A DNA stretch of 64,000 nt from Sphaerisporangium melleum. GTDB taxonomy: Bacteria; Actinomycetota; Actinomycetes; Streptosporangiales; Streptosporangiaceae. The stretch covers positions 111,548-175,547 of the forward strand of contig NZ_BMNT01000008.1 in NCBI RefSeq assembly GCF_014646695.1, written 5' to 3'. The position numbers and the translations under genes were made by a program. This document shows positions 51,895 to 60,853 of the stretch, piece by piece. Within the stretch, counting starts at the first letter, position 1. Each line of letters begins with the position of its first letter. The notes beneath the pieces are model-generated. The model worked only from the letters and a program-made list of their open reading frames with translations. It did no database searches and was not told where the DNA came from.

Positions 51895-52884
51895 TCACCG
51901 TTCGTGGTCGATAGAGCGTCCGGCCCGCTTCCCGCGCAGCCGCAGCCGGGCGGCGCCGACGGCGTACCCCCAGGTCGTCCAGGCCAGGCCGGCGATGATC
52001 GCCCCGGCCCTGGCCAGGCCGGCCGGGTCGCCGCGCAGGGTGTCGGCCACGCCGCGCAGGACGCCGAGCGGCAGCGTCTTCATGACGTGGGCCCGCTCGC
52101 TCGACAGGCCGTCGCCGGCGCCGACGCTCTGCGCGACCAGCGCCTTGGACAGCCCCTCGGCGTAGCAGCGGGTCCGGAAGTAGCGGAAGGTGGCCCGCGC
52201 GGGGGGCACGCGGTGGCCGATGATCGCCTTCGGCTCGAACATCATGATCGAACCGGGCCGGCGCTGGGAGAGCCTGATGCAGAACTCGGTCTCCTCGCAG
52301 CCCAGCGGCAGGCTCTTGCGGCCCTGCACGCTACGGCCGATGCCGGAGTGGAAGCCGCCGACGCCGCTCACGGCCTCGCGGACGAAGGCGGCGTTGCCTC
52401 CCATCACGTTGCGGATGCGCTTACGCTCGGCAGGCAGCCCGCGGTAGGTGCAGCCGACGGTCCAGTCGAACTCCTCGGGGAACCACCGGGGCCGGCTTCC
52501 GGCGTCCCACAGCGGCCGGGTGAGGCCCCCGACCCCGACGACCGTGCCCGCGGAGCCGGGCGGCTCCGCGGACAGCGCGTCCTCGAAGGCCGCGAGCCAC
52601 CCGGGGTCGGCGACCGCGTCGTCGTCAAGGAAGGCCACGACGTCACCGGTCGCGGTGGCCACGCCGGTGTTCTTGCCACCGGACAGGCCACGCGCGTGGG
52701 TGTTCTCCACGACGATCGCGTCGGCGTACTCCCGCTTGAGTCGCAGGTGCAGCTCAGGGTTGTAGTCGACGACGAGGAGCAGCTCGTGGGGCATGCGTGT
52801 CTGGCCGCGCACCGACTGCACGGCGGCCCTGATGTCGTCCCACCGCTCCTCGGTGTAGACGCAGATGACGACGGAGATGTCCAT
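51895..52884 (-). CDS. family 2 glycosyltransferase
   Basis: 329 aa. GT-A fold: the start MDISVVICVYTEERWDDI, nucleotide-sugar motif FLDDDAVADPGW near residue 90 and the CEETEFCIRLSQRRPG acceptor/ED motif near 195. The C-terminal ~80 residues hold a weak hydrophobic pair (GAIIAGLAWTTWGYAVGA), probably membrane-associating. Adds a sugar during assembly of the operon glycan; sugar identity unknown. Confidence 0.88.
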   Translation of the reverse strand: MDISVVICVYTEERWDDIRAAVQSVRGQTRMPHELLLVVDYNPELHLRLKREYADAIVVENTHARGLSGGKNTGVATATGDVVAFLDDDAVADPGWLAAFEDALSAEPPGSAGTVVGVGGLTRPLWDAGSRPRWFPEEFDWTVGCTYRGLPAERKRIRNVMGGNAAFVREAVSGVGGFHSGIGRSVQGRKSLPLGCEETEFCIRLSQRRPGSIMMFEPKAIIGHRVPPARATFRYFRTRCYAEGLSKALVAQSVGAGDGLSSERAHVMKTLPLGVLRGVADTLRGDPAGLARAGAIIAGLAWTTWGYAVGAARLRLRGKRAGRSIDHER

Positions 52885-52890
52885 GCCGGT

Positions 52891-53727
52891 CTACGCGGCG
52901 CCCTGGTCCGCGGCGTGCTGCTGGGCGGTCGCGGCGGGCGGCACCTCGATCGGGGGCCGGCGCCACTCGCGGATGATGGTCTTGAGCACGCGCGTGCCGT
53001 CCCGTACGACGCGCAGGTTGCTGTCGCCGTGGATGCGGCAGCGCTCGTGGCTCGGCACCTCGTGGACGCGCAGGCCGGCCCTGGCCGCGCGGATGTTCAG
53101 CAGGGTCTCGACCTCGAACCCCTCGCAGTCGAGGTCGAGGACGTCAAGGTGGCGGGCCCAGAAGGCGTTGTAGCCGTAGCACAGGTCGGTGTACTTGGTG
53201 CCGTAGATCCAGTTCACCAGCGTGCGCAGGACGCTGTTGCCCAGGCGGCGGCTGAAGGTGAGGTCGTCGCTGCCGCCACCGCTGGCGTAGCGCGAGCCCT
53301 TGACGAAGTCGGCGCCGGTGACCAGCGCGCCGACGAAGTGGATGATCTCGCGGCCGTCGGTCGAGCCGTCGGCGTCGATCATGACGATGATGTCGCCGGT
53401 GGCCTCGGCGAACCCGGTGCGCAGGGCGTCTCCCTTGCCCTTGCCGCGCTGCTGCACGACGCGCAGGTTCGGCCGCAGCCGGCGGGCGACCGCCACGGTG
53501 TCGTCGGTGGAGTTGCCGTCCACCAGGATGACCTCGTGGATCCAGTGCGGCAGCGTGGCGAAGACGTGGGGGAGGTTCTCCGCTTCGTTCATGGCCGGAA
53601 CGACCACGCTGACGGTCGGCGAGATGGCGAGGTGCGGGGTGAGAGGGGTGAAACGATCCACGGACGGCAGTGGCCGCAGCGTGTGAAGCTGAGGCTTCCC
53701 GTTGTGCTTGGTGATCTCGGGACTCAT
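52891..53727 (-). CDS. family 2 glycosyltransferase (polyprenyl-phosphate sugar synthase-like)
   Basis: 278 aa from ATG 53727 (AAGGA 12 bases upstream; ATG 53760 is possible). DPM1/DPG-synthase-like GT2: VSVVVPAMNEAENL, GNSTDDT, VMIDADGSTDG (DxD) and YNAFWARHLD. No membrane spans. Enzymes of this type load mannose or glucose on a polyprenyl phosphate, which would supply a donor for membrane transferases such as the 1173-aa protein. Confidence 0.87.
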   Translation of the reverse strand: MSPEITKHNGKPQLHTLRPLPSVDRFTPLTPHLAISPTVSVVVPAMNEAENLPHVFATLPHWIHEVILVDGNSTDDTVAVARRLRPNLRVVQQRGKGKGDALRTGFAEATGDIIVMIDADGSTDGREIIHFVGALVTGADFVKGSRYASGGGSDDLTFSRRLGNSVLRTLVNWIYGTKYTDLCYGYNAFWARHLDVLDLDCEGFEVETLLNIRAARAGLRVHEVPSHERCRIHGDSNLRVVRDGTRVLKTIIREWRRPPIEVPPAATAQQHAADQGAA

Positions 53728-53861
53728 TTGTGAGGGATGTCCTTCCGGGCGGTCTGACATCGGCGGCGACTGCCAACAGGGACCGGCGCGACTGGACGGA
53801 GAGGGGTTTCTCCGTCCCGGTCAGAGCAGTAGAGGGTGTGCGTTGACGGACGGGGGAGCCT

Positions 53862-54980
53862 TCAGCGCGCCCCCGAGGGTTCCTTCTCGACGGGCTCCGG
53901 CTGAAGCGATGTGCGTACGCGGCCGAAGCCCTTCAGCACCTTGTCGTAGACCCGGTAGAGCGACGGGCGGTCCACGACGATGTCGCGGGCCTTGTTCACC
54001 GGTGCCCGGCCGATCCAGTGGACGGCCGCGGCCGCCGACGGACGGGAGACCCGGCCCTCGGCGACGTGGGTGACGTCGTTCTTCAGCCAGGCCTTGTACT
54101 CCCGGCCCCCCTTGCCCATGTCGACCTGGCCCAGGCCGTGTGAGGCGGCCTGCTCGGCCATGTGCAAGTGGTGCATTATCCCGGGGGAGTACCGGGCGAA
54201 CTCGGGGTCGTAGGCGGGGAACCAGCCGACCAGAGTGTTATGGGTGCGCAGGCCGAAATGCCCGGCCACCGGGGTGTCCCCGGCATAGAGCATGGTGAGC
54301 ACCCCGCCGAACGACGGGGTGTCGCAGGCGTGCATCTCGTCGATCAACTCGACGATCCACGGCTGGGCGAACCGGTCGACCCGGCCGGTCCGGCGGTACT
54401 GGTCGGACTTCCACCCGGTCAGCGTGCGCATCACCTCGGGATCGGTGGCGCACCACGACAGGCGGATCTCGCCGTGCTCGCGGGCGAGCTTGCGCTCCTT
54501 GTAGCGGACCGTCTTGTAGTTCTTCGGCGAGCCGGCCCGGACGTGCTCGATGTAGGCGTCGAAGCCGCCGGTGAGGTTCATCATCGGCACCGGCCGCACC
54601 GCCGACTCGTGCGGCTCCCAGGTCGGCTGCCCCGCGACCATGTGGTCGAAGTCGAACACCGACAGGCGGCAGGCGCGCAGGATCTCCCGCGCCGGGATGG
54701 CGAGATCCGGGACGGAGATCAGCCCGTGACAGGTGGTCAGCCAGGTGCCGAGCGGCTTGCCGATGCCGAAGGCGTGCCGCTCGAACGGCAGGAAGCCCAC
54801 CACCTTGCCGCCGTCCTCGATGACGGCGACCCGGACGTAGGAGCGCAGCCGGCCGATGGCCAGCGCGAACTCCACGGAAAGGAAGGGATTGTCGAGTGAC
54901 GGGGTGGCGCGCTGCAACTCGCGCCAGCGGGCGAGCTCGGGCTCTCCCAGTTCCCCCGGCCGGACGACCGTGACTCTCAC
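53862..54980 (-). CDS. CelD/BcsL-type GNAT acyltransferase, copy 2
   Basis: 372 aa from GTG 54980, chosen because the paralogue at 42516 begins MRVSVVHPRELG and this one MRVTVVRPGELG; the longer frame to 55046 is not conserved. Acetyltransf_6 domain with GLRTHNTLVGWFPAYDPEFARYSPG, DQYRRTGRVDRFAQPW and MHHLHMAEQA as in copy 1. The overlap with the small membrane gene is GTGA (54977-54980). It probably decorates the glycan before export. Confidence 0.87.
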   Translation of the reverse strand: MRVTVVRPGELGEPELARWRELQRATPSLDNPFLSVEFALAIGRLRSYVRVAVIEDGGKVVGFLPFERHAFGIGKPLGTWLTTCHGLISVPDLAIPAREILRACRLSVFDFDHMVAGQPTWEPHESAVRPVPMMNLTGGFDAYIEHVRAGSPKNYKTVRYKERKLAREHGEIRLSWCATDPEVMRTLTGWKSDQYRRTGRVDRFAQPWIVELIDEMHACDTPSFGGVLTMLYAGDTPVAGHFGLRTHNTLVGWFPAYDPEFARYSPGIMHHLHMAEQAASHGLGQVDMGKGGREYKAWLKNDVTHVAEGRVSRPSAAAAVHWIGRAPVNKARDIVVDRPSLYRVYDKVLKGFGRVRTSLQPEPVEKEPSGAR

Positions 54981-55348
54981 CTTGACCCGGCCCCCTGTTC
55001 GGTGCGTACGCTGCCGTTCCCCCGGTACAGAGACCGAAGCACCCACATGAATCCACCGAGCACCGCGATGGTCGCCACACCAGCGCGGGGAGACCAGGCG
55101 TCGAACATGAGCATGGCCTCGGCTAACAAGACGTTTATAACGAGACTTGCCGCGGCGCCCACCGTTAGAGCGGCAAGAGGGTCACGATCACGCAACAGTC
55201 CGACGACCGACGCGCCGGGCACCACGACGAGGAAGAGCGGGACGAGGACGACGCGAGCCGGGGTACGGATGTCGGCGAGGGCGATGACCGCCCCCGCGGC
55301 ACACGCGAGCGCGAGCGCCCACATGAGCACCGTCCGGTTCCTGTGCAT
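54977..55348 (-). CDS. small membrane protein heading the polysaccharide operon
   Basis: 123 aa from ATG 55348 with AGGAGAG close upstream. Four predicted membrane helices with short loops (WALALACAAGAVIALADI, VVLVPLFLVVVPGASVVGL) and a basic tail. No family recognised; similar small proteins often start actinobacterial glycan operons. Its stop is translationally coupled to the GNAT gene. The promoter should lie in 55349-55560. Confidence 0.7.
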   Translation of the reverse strand: MHRNRTVLMWALALACAAGAVIALADIRTPARVVLVPLFLVVVPGASVVGLLRDRDPLAALTVGAAASLVINVLLAEAMLMFDAWSPRAGVATIAVLGGFMWVLRSLYRGNGSVRTEQGAGSR

Positions 55349-55560
55349 TCTCTCCTGGCTCCGCTGGTCAAGGCATGGTTGATCGCTGTACTCATAGGAC
55401 CAACCACGTGACGTGAACGTCAATGCCGACGCCCCAACCCCGTCAAAGGTTTACAGCGCCGAGGGCAAGAACCGTTAACCGTGCCCGGTTTTGGACATGG
55501 CAATGGCTGTTGCCCCCGAGGCCCATGAGACAGCGGGGACTGGGGGGTATTCACAAGGTA

Positions 55561-57297
55561 CTATCCGTTCGCCCCAAGTGTGGACTCGGTGACGGAATCG
55601 ACCGCGTCGGTGGAGGCCTGACCGCTCGGCGTTTCCGAGGGGGACGGCTCCGGCGTGGGCTCCTCATCGGGGGGTGGATCGGAGGTGGGGGGCGGGTCCT
55701 GAGCCTCCCAGGAGATCGCGCACGTGGTGCCACCGGCCGCCGAACGCAGCGCAACCGAGCCGTGTCCTGCCTGCTCAGGCGCGGAAACGGCGACCGAGAG
55801 CCGCTGCTTGGCCCCGGGCTGGAGCGTGCCCTGTGCGGGGGAGAGCGAGAGCCCGCCGGTCACGGCGGCGGTCCAGGAGACACTCCCGCCCCGCGCCGAG
55901 ATGAGGATCACACCGGCCTGGTCCGTGCCCCACGGCTTGGGACAGGAGACCACGAGCCGCGCCACCGGGGCCGGCGGCCGGCGGGTCGGGGTGGGCGGGG
56001 ACGTGCGCGGTGAGGTAGCGGCGGGGGCGTCGGCGGAAGGCGGGTCCGACGGCGTGGGCGCCGGCCGGGGCGTCGCGGTGCGGGCGGGGGAGGGCGGGGC
56101 GCCGCCGGTGGAGGTGTCGTCGGACGGCTCGGGACCGTAGGTGATCCGCAGATCCCCGGGAGTGCGCGCCGGGAAGCGTAACTCGGCCTGCCCGCCCGGG
56201 CCGGCGGAGTCCTGACCGGTCGCCACGACCATCGCGCCCGTGGCGATCAGCACGCAGGCGACGGCGGCGAAGATCGGCGCGGACCGCCGGGAGGCACGGC
56301 GTGCCACGGCGGCGCCGCGCCCGCGGGCCCGCCCGCGCCGCGCCCGCCCGGCGTCCGTCCGGTCCGGCGGCGCGGCCGCCCCGGTCAGGTCGATGCCGTG
56401 GAACGGGGTGTCGGCCGGCTCGGTGGCGGCGCGGCGGGGGCGGGTCCGGCGTTCCGCGGCGGCCGGTGGGAAGCCGTTCTTGCCGAACCCGTCGGCGACC
56501 GCCAAGATCGCCGACCGGGCCTCGTCACGCGCTGGGCGGGCGCACGACTCGGCGACCCGCCGCCGCAGCGACAGCGGAGGGAAACCCACCGGGAGCGTGT
56601 CCAGCAGCCGCTCGGCCGACACCCGGCGGCGGCGCCCCTCCGTGCACTCCTTGCAGCCGGCGACGTGGCGGGTGATGCGCCGCCGCAGCGGCTGCGGCAG
56701 CGGACCCTCGATGGAGTCCAGCAGCGCCGACAGGTCCGGGCAGTGCGCCCGCCCGCTCCTGGCGAGGATCACCGCGGCGGCGGCGTTCTCCAGGTGGTCG
56801 CGGGCCCGCTCCTGCCGGGTGCCGGCCTGGCGGGAGCTCAAACCCAGCACCACGGCGATCTCGGCGGCGGTGAGCCCGTGGCGCACGCCCAGCAGCAGGG
56901 TGTCGCGGTCCTTGGCGCCCATCTCGTCCAGGGACTCGCGCACGATGGCGGCGAGCTCCGGGTCCTCCTCGTCGCCCTCCAGGTACGGCTCGGGGGCGGT
57001 GCCGTGCGGCGGGGTCCGACCGCGGCGGGTGGCGCACTGGTAGCGGGTGAGCGCGTACAGCCAGGCGCGCAGCCGGGCGGGCTCCCGCAACACGTCGATG
57101 CGGCCGTGCGCGGTGACGATCGCGTCGTGCACGGAGTCGGCCGCGGCGTCGGTGTCGCGCAGCAGCGAGTGGGCGTAGTCGCTCAGCCGGTCGGCATAGG
57201 CGTCGTAGAGGCCGTCCGCCGCGCGGCTGTCCGCCCGGCGCAGAGCCTCTACCAGTCGTTGGTCGTCGGCACGGCCGACGGTCGGCCATCCGGGCAC
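55561..57297 (-). CDS. membrane-tethered ECF-type sigma factor with zinc-finger segment
   Basis: 578 aa from GTG 57297, chosen because GGGGAGGAAG lies seven bases upstream. Order: sigma region 2 (~15-85; ADRLSDYAHSLLRDTDAAADSVHDA, RAWLYALTRYQ), sigma region 4 (~130-190; EIAVVLGLSSRQAGTRQERARDHLE), an anti-sigma zinc-finger-like HVAGCKECTEG (~215), a basic/disordered stretch, one membrane helix (IFAAVACVLIATGAMVVATG, ~360), then a Pro/Thr-rich spacer and an outer beta domain (~460-545). Sigma factor, its inhibitor-like finger and a sensor domain are thus one chain. Release would need proteolysis or a shape change. Confidence 0.82.
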   Translation of the reverse strand: MPGWPTVGRADDQRLVEALRRADSRAADGLYDAYADRLSDYAHSLLRDTDAAADSVHDAIVTAHGRIDVLREPARLRAWLYALTRYQCATRRGRTPPHGTAPEPYLEGDEEDPELAAIVRESLDEMGAKDRDTLLLGVRHGLTAAEIAVVLGLSSRQAGTRQERARDHLENAAAAVILARSGRAHCPDLSALLDSIEGPLPQPLRRRITRHVAGCKECTEGRRRRVSAERLLDTLPVGFPPLSLRRRVAESCARPARDEARSAILAVADGFGKNGFPPAAAERRTRPRRAATEPADTPFHGIDLTGAAAPPDRTDAGRARRGRARGRGAAVARRASRRSAPIFAAVACVLIATGAMVVATGQDSAGPGGQAELRFPARTPGDLRITYGPEPSDDTSTGGAPPSPARTATPRPAPTPSDPPSADAPAATSPRTSPPTPTRRPPAPVARLVVSCPKPWGTDQAGVILISARGGSVSWTAAVTGGLSLSPAQGTLQPGAKQRLSVAVSAPEQAGHGSVALRSAAGGTTCAISWEAQDPPPTSDPPPDEEPTPEPSPSETPSGQASTDAVDSVTESTLGANG

Positions 57298-57872
57298 GAA
57301 TCTTCCTCCCCGCGGGACGGGTACCTGGCTTCCGGTCACGCACGATCGCGAGATTTTCCCCTGCCCGCGCCAGGCCCCACACGCGTAGGACGCATGTTCG
57401 TTGATAGTGGTTCACCCGGAAATGACGAATAATCATCCGGTATGACCTGCGAAAACAGGGATGACTGATGCTGGTGGAACCGGTGTGACGGGAGAGTGAA
57501 GAGAGGCGGCGGCGGGTCGCGGCAGGAGCCTGCGACGGTGACGCGGCGTGACGGATCCCGCAGGAGCGCGGCGCGACGACGCCCGGCTCGGACGGACATG
57601 GGGCGGCGGCGCCTGGAACGGCACCCTCCACGGCGCCGGAGCCGAGCGGAGGGCAGGCGATGACGGAGGAGGCGGGCGGGCCGCTCGCGACCCCGTCCGG
57701 GACGGGTGCCCGATGCCGGGCCGGAAGCGCGAGGGGTGGGTGACGGCCCGGCCCGCCGGGGTCCTCGGGGCCAAGTGCCGGGCGCGATAAGCCGGAGGGC
57801 CCGGATGAGCGAGACGCGCCCGGCCCCGGACCGCCGCGGGACCGGGACCTGGCGCGTCTCGCGCGTCCGCCG
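57298..57872. other. 575-bp intergenic region
   Basis: Between the VWA protein 3' end and the sigma gene start, both minus strand. The sigma promoter should lie near 57340-57450, where AT content rises (GACGAATAATCATCC). Plus-strand frames around 57548-57790 are open but have no ribosome binding site or recognisable product. Apart from the hairpin at 57809-57862 nothing else is evident. Confidence 0.5.
57809..57862 (-). terminator. long hairpin after the VWA protein gene
   Basis: GCGAGACGCGCC (57809-57820) pairs perfectly with 57851-57862; the 30-nt loop can fold further (GGCCCCGG with CCGGGACC). It lies 11 bp past the gene end. Confidence 0.6.
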
Positions 57873-59675
57873 CTACTGCTGTGCGCTGCCATTGCAGTTC
57901 GGCGCGCACAGGCGGCGGGAGATGCCTTCGAGGAAGACCTTGCGGATCTCCAGGGCGTTGTTCGGGAAGAACGCCTGTCCCTGGGTGGCCTTGGCGATCG
58001 CCTGCATCTGGCGCCGCCCGGCCGCGTCGTCGGCGCCCAGGGCGACGATGATGACGCTGATCGGCTGGGTCTCGTCGAACTCATCGCGCAGCTTGCGCAG
58101 GATCGTCGCGTTGCTGATGCCGCCCTCGGGGTCGTCGTTGCCGACACCGTCGGTGAACACCAGGATCGTATTGATCTTGTCGGCCTCGTACTCGGCCTTC
58201 ATCTTGTCGTAGGCCGCGGACAGGGTGTCGTTGAGCCCGGTGTCGCCGGTGGGCTTGGCCTTGATCTGCGCCAGCGACCGCCCGATCACCTCGCGCCGGG
58301 TGCTGCCGTTCAGCTTGCCGCCCAGCGGGCCGATCGGCACGGTCTCGCGGTAGTCCACGCCCTTGCCGTTCAGGTTGGTGGAGAAGATCCAGGTGCCGAT
58401 CTCGGTCTTGTCCGGGAAGAGCTTCAGGCCCTCGATGGCGGTCTGCCCGATCAGCCGCATGCGGTCGACCGGCGCGCCGACGGCCGGCAGCGCCATCGTG
58501 CCGGAGATGTCGAGCAGCGCGAGCAGCCGCCCGCCGAGCTTCAGGCGCGACCACGCCTGCGACAGCCGGGTCACCGACGCGGCGTCCGGGATCTTGATGA
58601 CCCGGGGCGCGGCCGGGTTCAGCCCGTTGGCCTGGGTGATCACACCGCCGGCCTTGCCGTCCGGCGTACGGAAGCCCTGGTCGCGGATGGTCTTCTTGGC
58701 CTCGGCGGTCGACAGCGCGGCCACGAAGTCCTGGGCGGCCTTCTGCTTGGCCTGCTCCTCGGCGGTCACGACCACCGGGTAGTCGAGGCTGATCGTTCCC
58801 TCGGCCGGGTAGAGCGCGACGACCTCGCCGGGCTTGTTCTTGGCGTTGAAGGCCCAGATCTCCCGCTCGGAGGCGATGCCGATCGGGGCGCGGGACGACT
58901 GCTTGGCCATGCTGGCGAACATGTTGCCCGGGCTGTTCACGGCGTTCTCCGACAGCTGCCTGAGCACGCCCACGAGCTGGTCCTCGCCCGCGCCCGCCTG
59001 CCGCAGCACTCCGGCGCCGGCCAGCAGCGCGCTGAGGCCGGCGGCGTTGAGCGTGGGGTCCAGCGGCAGTACACGGATCTTGCGGCCGAGCCCGTCGGGG
59101 GTGGCGGCGTTCGCGGCCGACATCAGGCCGCTCCAGCTCGGCTCGCCGAAGGCGCTGCGCAGCTTGTCCACCACCGGCTTGGGGGCGGCCAGCACGACGG
59201 GCGAGCGGGCGATCGAGCCGACCTTCGGGGAGATCCCCTCGCCCTTCGGGCTGGAGCGCAGCTTGGCGATCCACAGGCTGGAGTCGGGGATCCACACGTC
59301 GCCGTCGAATCTGCCGGTGGTGGCGCCGGTGCCGGCCAGCGCGTTGGTGACCTCCGCCGGGTCGCCCTCGGCCACCGTGACCGCGACGCACGAGCCGCCC
59401 GGGGCGCCGGACGTCTTGGTGTGGTTGGCGGCGATCTCGCGGATCGCGGGCTCGATATCGGGGGCGGCGACCACCTTGATCGCGGTGGTGCCCTCCGCGC
59501 ACGCCTTGTCGCGGTTCATGATCACGTACGCGGCGACACCGAGCAGCACGGCCAGTGCGACGGCGCCCGCCAGGGGCACCAGCACCTTGCCCCTGCCGGC
59601 GCGACGCCGGCCGGACGGCTCGTGATAAGGGCTGTAGCCGCCCTCGGGCTCGTCTGTGCGGTGGCGTCCGCCCAC
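57873..59675 (-). CDS. substrate-binding and VWA domain membrane protein
   Basis: 600 aa. One N-terminal membrane helix (VLVPLAGAVALAVLLGVAAYVI) then an outward part: a periplasmic-binding-like domain (~60-370; EGTTAIKVVAAPDIEPAIREIA) and a von Willebrand A domain (~385-585). The VWA metal site is LLDISGTM with TGDTGLNDT and FTDGVG, so it should bind Mg2+. Actinomycete proteins with this pairing are surface proteins of unknown function, perhaps adhesion or ligand sensing. The sigma gene with an outer beta domain lies downstream in the same direction. Confidence 0.85.
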   Translation of the reverse strand: MGGRHRTDEPEGGYSPYHEPSGRRRAGRGKVLVPLAGAVALAVLLGVAAYVIMNRDKACAEGTTAIKVVAAPDIEPAIREIAANHTKTSGAPGGSCVAVTVAEGDPAEVTNALAGTGATTGRFDGDVWIPDSSLWIAKLRSSPKGEGISPKVGSIARSPVVLAAPKPVVDKLRSAFGEPSWSGLMSAANAATPDGLGRKIRVLPLDPTLNAAGLSALLAGAGVLRQAGAGEDQLVGVLRQLSENAVNSPGNMFASMAKQSSRAPIGIASEREIWAFNAKNKPGEVVALYPAEGTISLDYPVVVTAEEQAKQKAAQDFVAALSTAEAKKTIRDQGFRTPDGKAGGVITQANGLNPAAPRVIKIPDAASVTRLSQAWSRLKLGGRLLALLDISGTMALPAVGAPVDRMRLIGQTAIEGLKLFPDKTEIGTWIFSTNLNGKGVDYRETVPIGPLGGKLNGSTRREVIGRSLAQIKAKPTGDTGLNDTLSAAYDKMKAEYEADKINTILVFTDGVGNDDPEGGISNATILRKLRDEFDETQPISVIIVALGADDAAGRRQMQAIAKATQGQAFFPNNALEIRKVFLEGISRRLCAPNCNGSAQQ

Positions 59676-59855
59676 GATGTCCTCTTACCTGTAGATCTTC
59701 CGGGGAACGTGGCGTGCTTGGCAGCGACCATATAGGGAGATGTCGGGTAATGCTTACGGAACCATAGCGTCAAGCGTTATACCGGCAAAACCGATCTTTT
59801 GCTGCGGTGATGGCCTCTGGTGCGCGACAATCCGCCCGTCGTCGGACGGAGTTCG

Positions 59856-59891
59856 CGATACATCTTGACGTCTGACAGACGCGATGTATCG
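59856..59891. promoter_or_regulatory. nested inverted repeat
   Basis: Outer arms CGATACATC (59856-59864) and GATGTATCG (59883-59891) enclose an inner palindrome CGTCTGACAGACG (59869-59881). TTGACG at 59866-59871 may be a -35 element inside it. It sits in the divergent region between the VWA gene and the gene at 59975. GATACATC/GATGTATC halves recall PadR-family operators, from memory. Strong candidate operator, or a hairpin in the message. Confidence 0.6.
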
Positions 59892-59974
59892 TGTTCGGCA
59901 TATCGGGATATTTTGCGCTTGACAGCGGGGGCCGTACGGGGGTCGCGGCGTCCCGGAGCAGGGGGGTGGCGCTC

Positions 59975-60538
59975 ATGCCGGCGCTGATCGAGACACGCGA
60001 AGCGGCCATCGGCCCGGCCGGAACGCCAGAGCCGGACGTCGGGCCGGCCGTGACGGCAGGGGTGAGCGCCGGGCCGGCCCGCAGCATTGAGGTGGACATC
60101 GGACCGGGCGGGACGGCAGTGCCGGGCGTCGGCCCGGCTCGGACGGCGGAAGCGAACGCCGGGCGGGTGCCGGACGCCAGAGAGCACCAGGCCGCCGGGT
60201 CCGTGCGGCGCGCGGGTAGGACCCGGCCCGACCTGCTGCTGATCAAGGCCGGCCGCCCGGGCTGCCCGGACGAGGTACGGCGCGTGCTACGCGAGTCCGA
60301 CTGCGTGCGCGAGGTCGCCGTCCAGGCGGGCGCCTGCCGCGTGCTCGCCGCCCCCGGCACCGCGCCCCTCGTCGCGGCCGCGCTGCGCGCCCAGGGGCTG
60401 CGACTGGCCGTGGTGATCGTCCAATGGCGCCACCTCCCCACCACGTCCCCCACACAGGAGGCGGCCCCTGCGAGCGCCACGGCTGCCGCCAGGTCGGGCC
60501 ACCCCTGGCCGGTGGGGTGCTCCGCGCTGGTGGTCTGA
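59975..60538 (+). CDS. hypothetical protein with degenerate Gly/Pro/Ala repeats
   Basis: 187 aa from ATG 59975 (GGGGGG about eight bases upstream; GTG 59966 possible). Residues ~5-75 repeat a ~12-residue pattern around (D/A)IGPxGT and VGPAxTA. Residues ~90-160 form a small alpha/beta domain (DLLLIKAGRPGCPDEVRRVLRESDCVREVAVQAG then a second strand-helix unit), possibly ACT/ferredoxin-like. The tail is disordered. No family recognised. The nested inverted repeat upstream suggests specific regulation. Confidence 0.55.
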   Translation: MPALIETREAAIGPAGTPEPDVGPAVTAGVSAGPARSIEVDIGPGGTAVPGVGPARTAEANAGRVPDAREHQAAGSVRRAGRTRPDLLLIKAGRPGCPDEVRRVLRESDCVREVAVQAGACRVLAAPGTAPLVAAALRAQGLRLAVVIVQWRHLPTTSPTQEAAPASATAAARSGHPWPVGCSALVV

Positions 60539-60853
60539 CCGCTCGACCTTCGCCGAATCTCTTCTGTTGGGTCCCTACCTGTCGGCGCCGCGTCGGCGGA
60601 ATGGTGCGCGGCGGGTGCCGGCGCCACCCTGCGGCGGGATCCGGTGCGCCTTTCCGCGCCAGGCCGCAGGCCGCGGAGGCCCGAACCGCACGGCGGCCAT
60701 GGCGGTTCGCAGGTGTGGGCCTGATCTGGCAGCATGCCCTCGATCGCGTAGCAGCCCCCTGTCAGCGGCACGCAGTACAGCGCTCACGCCGGGCTCCGGG
60801 CCGCCGTCCGGGGTGGCCGCGCACCGCGTTCGCGCCATCCCCGAGGAGACCTG
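60539..60853. other. intergenic region, nothing definite
   Basis: 315 bp between the repeat-rich unknown and the DUF4184 gene. Frames are open on both strands but lack coding bias or start signals. No clear promoter or hairpin was found. Confidence 0.4.

Noticed and set aside
51835..53733. 632-codon plus-strand frame across the glycosyltransferases
   Set aside because: Antisense to two clear GT2 genes; composition only.
57548..57790. 80-codon plus-strand frame in the sigma upstream region
   Set aside because: Gly/Arg-rich with no ribosome binding site; typical GC-driven open frame.
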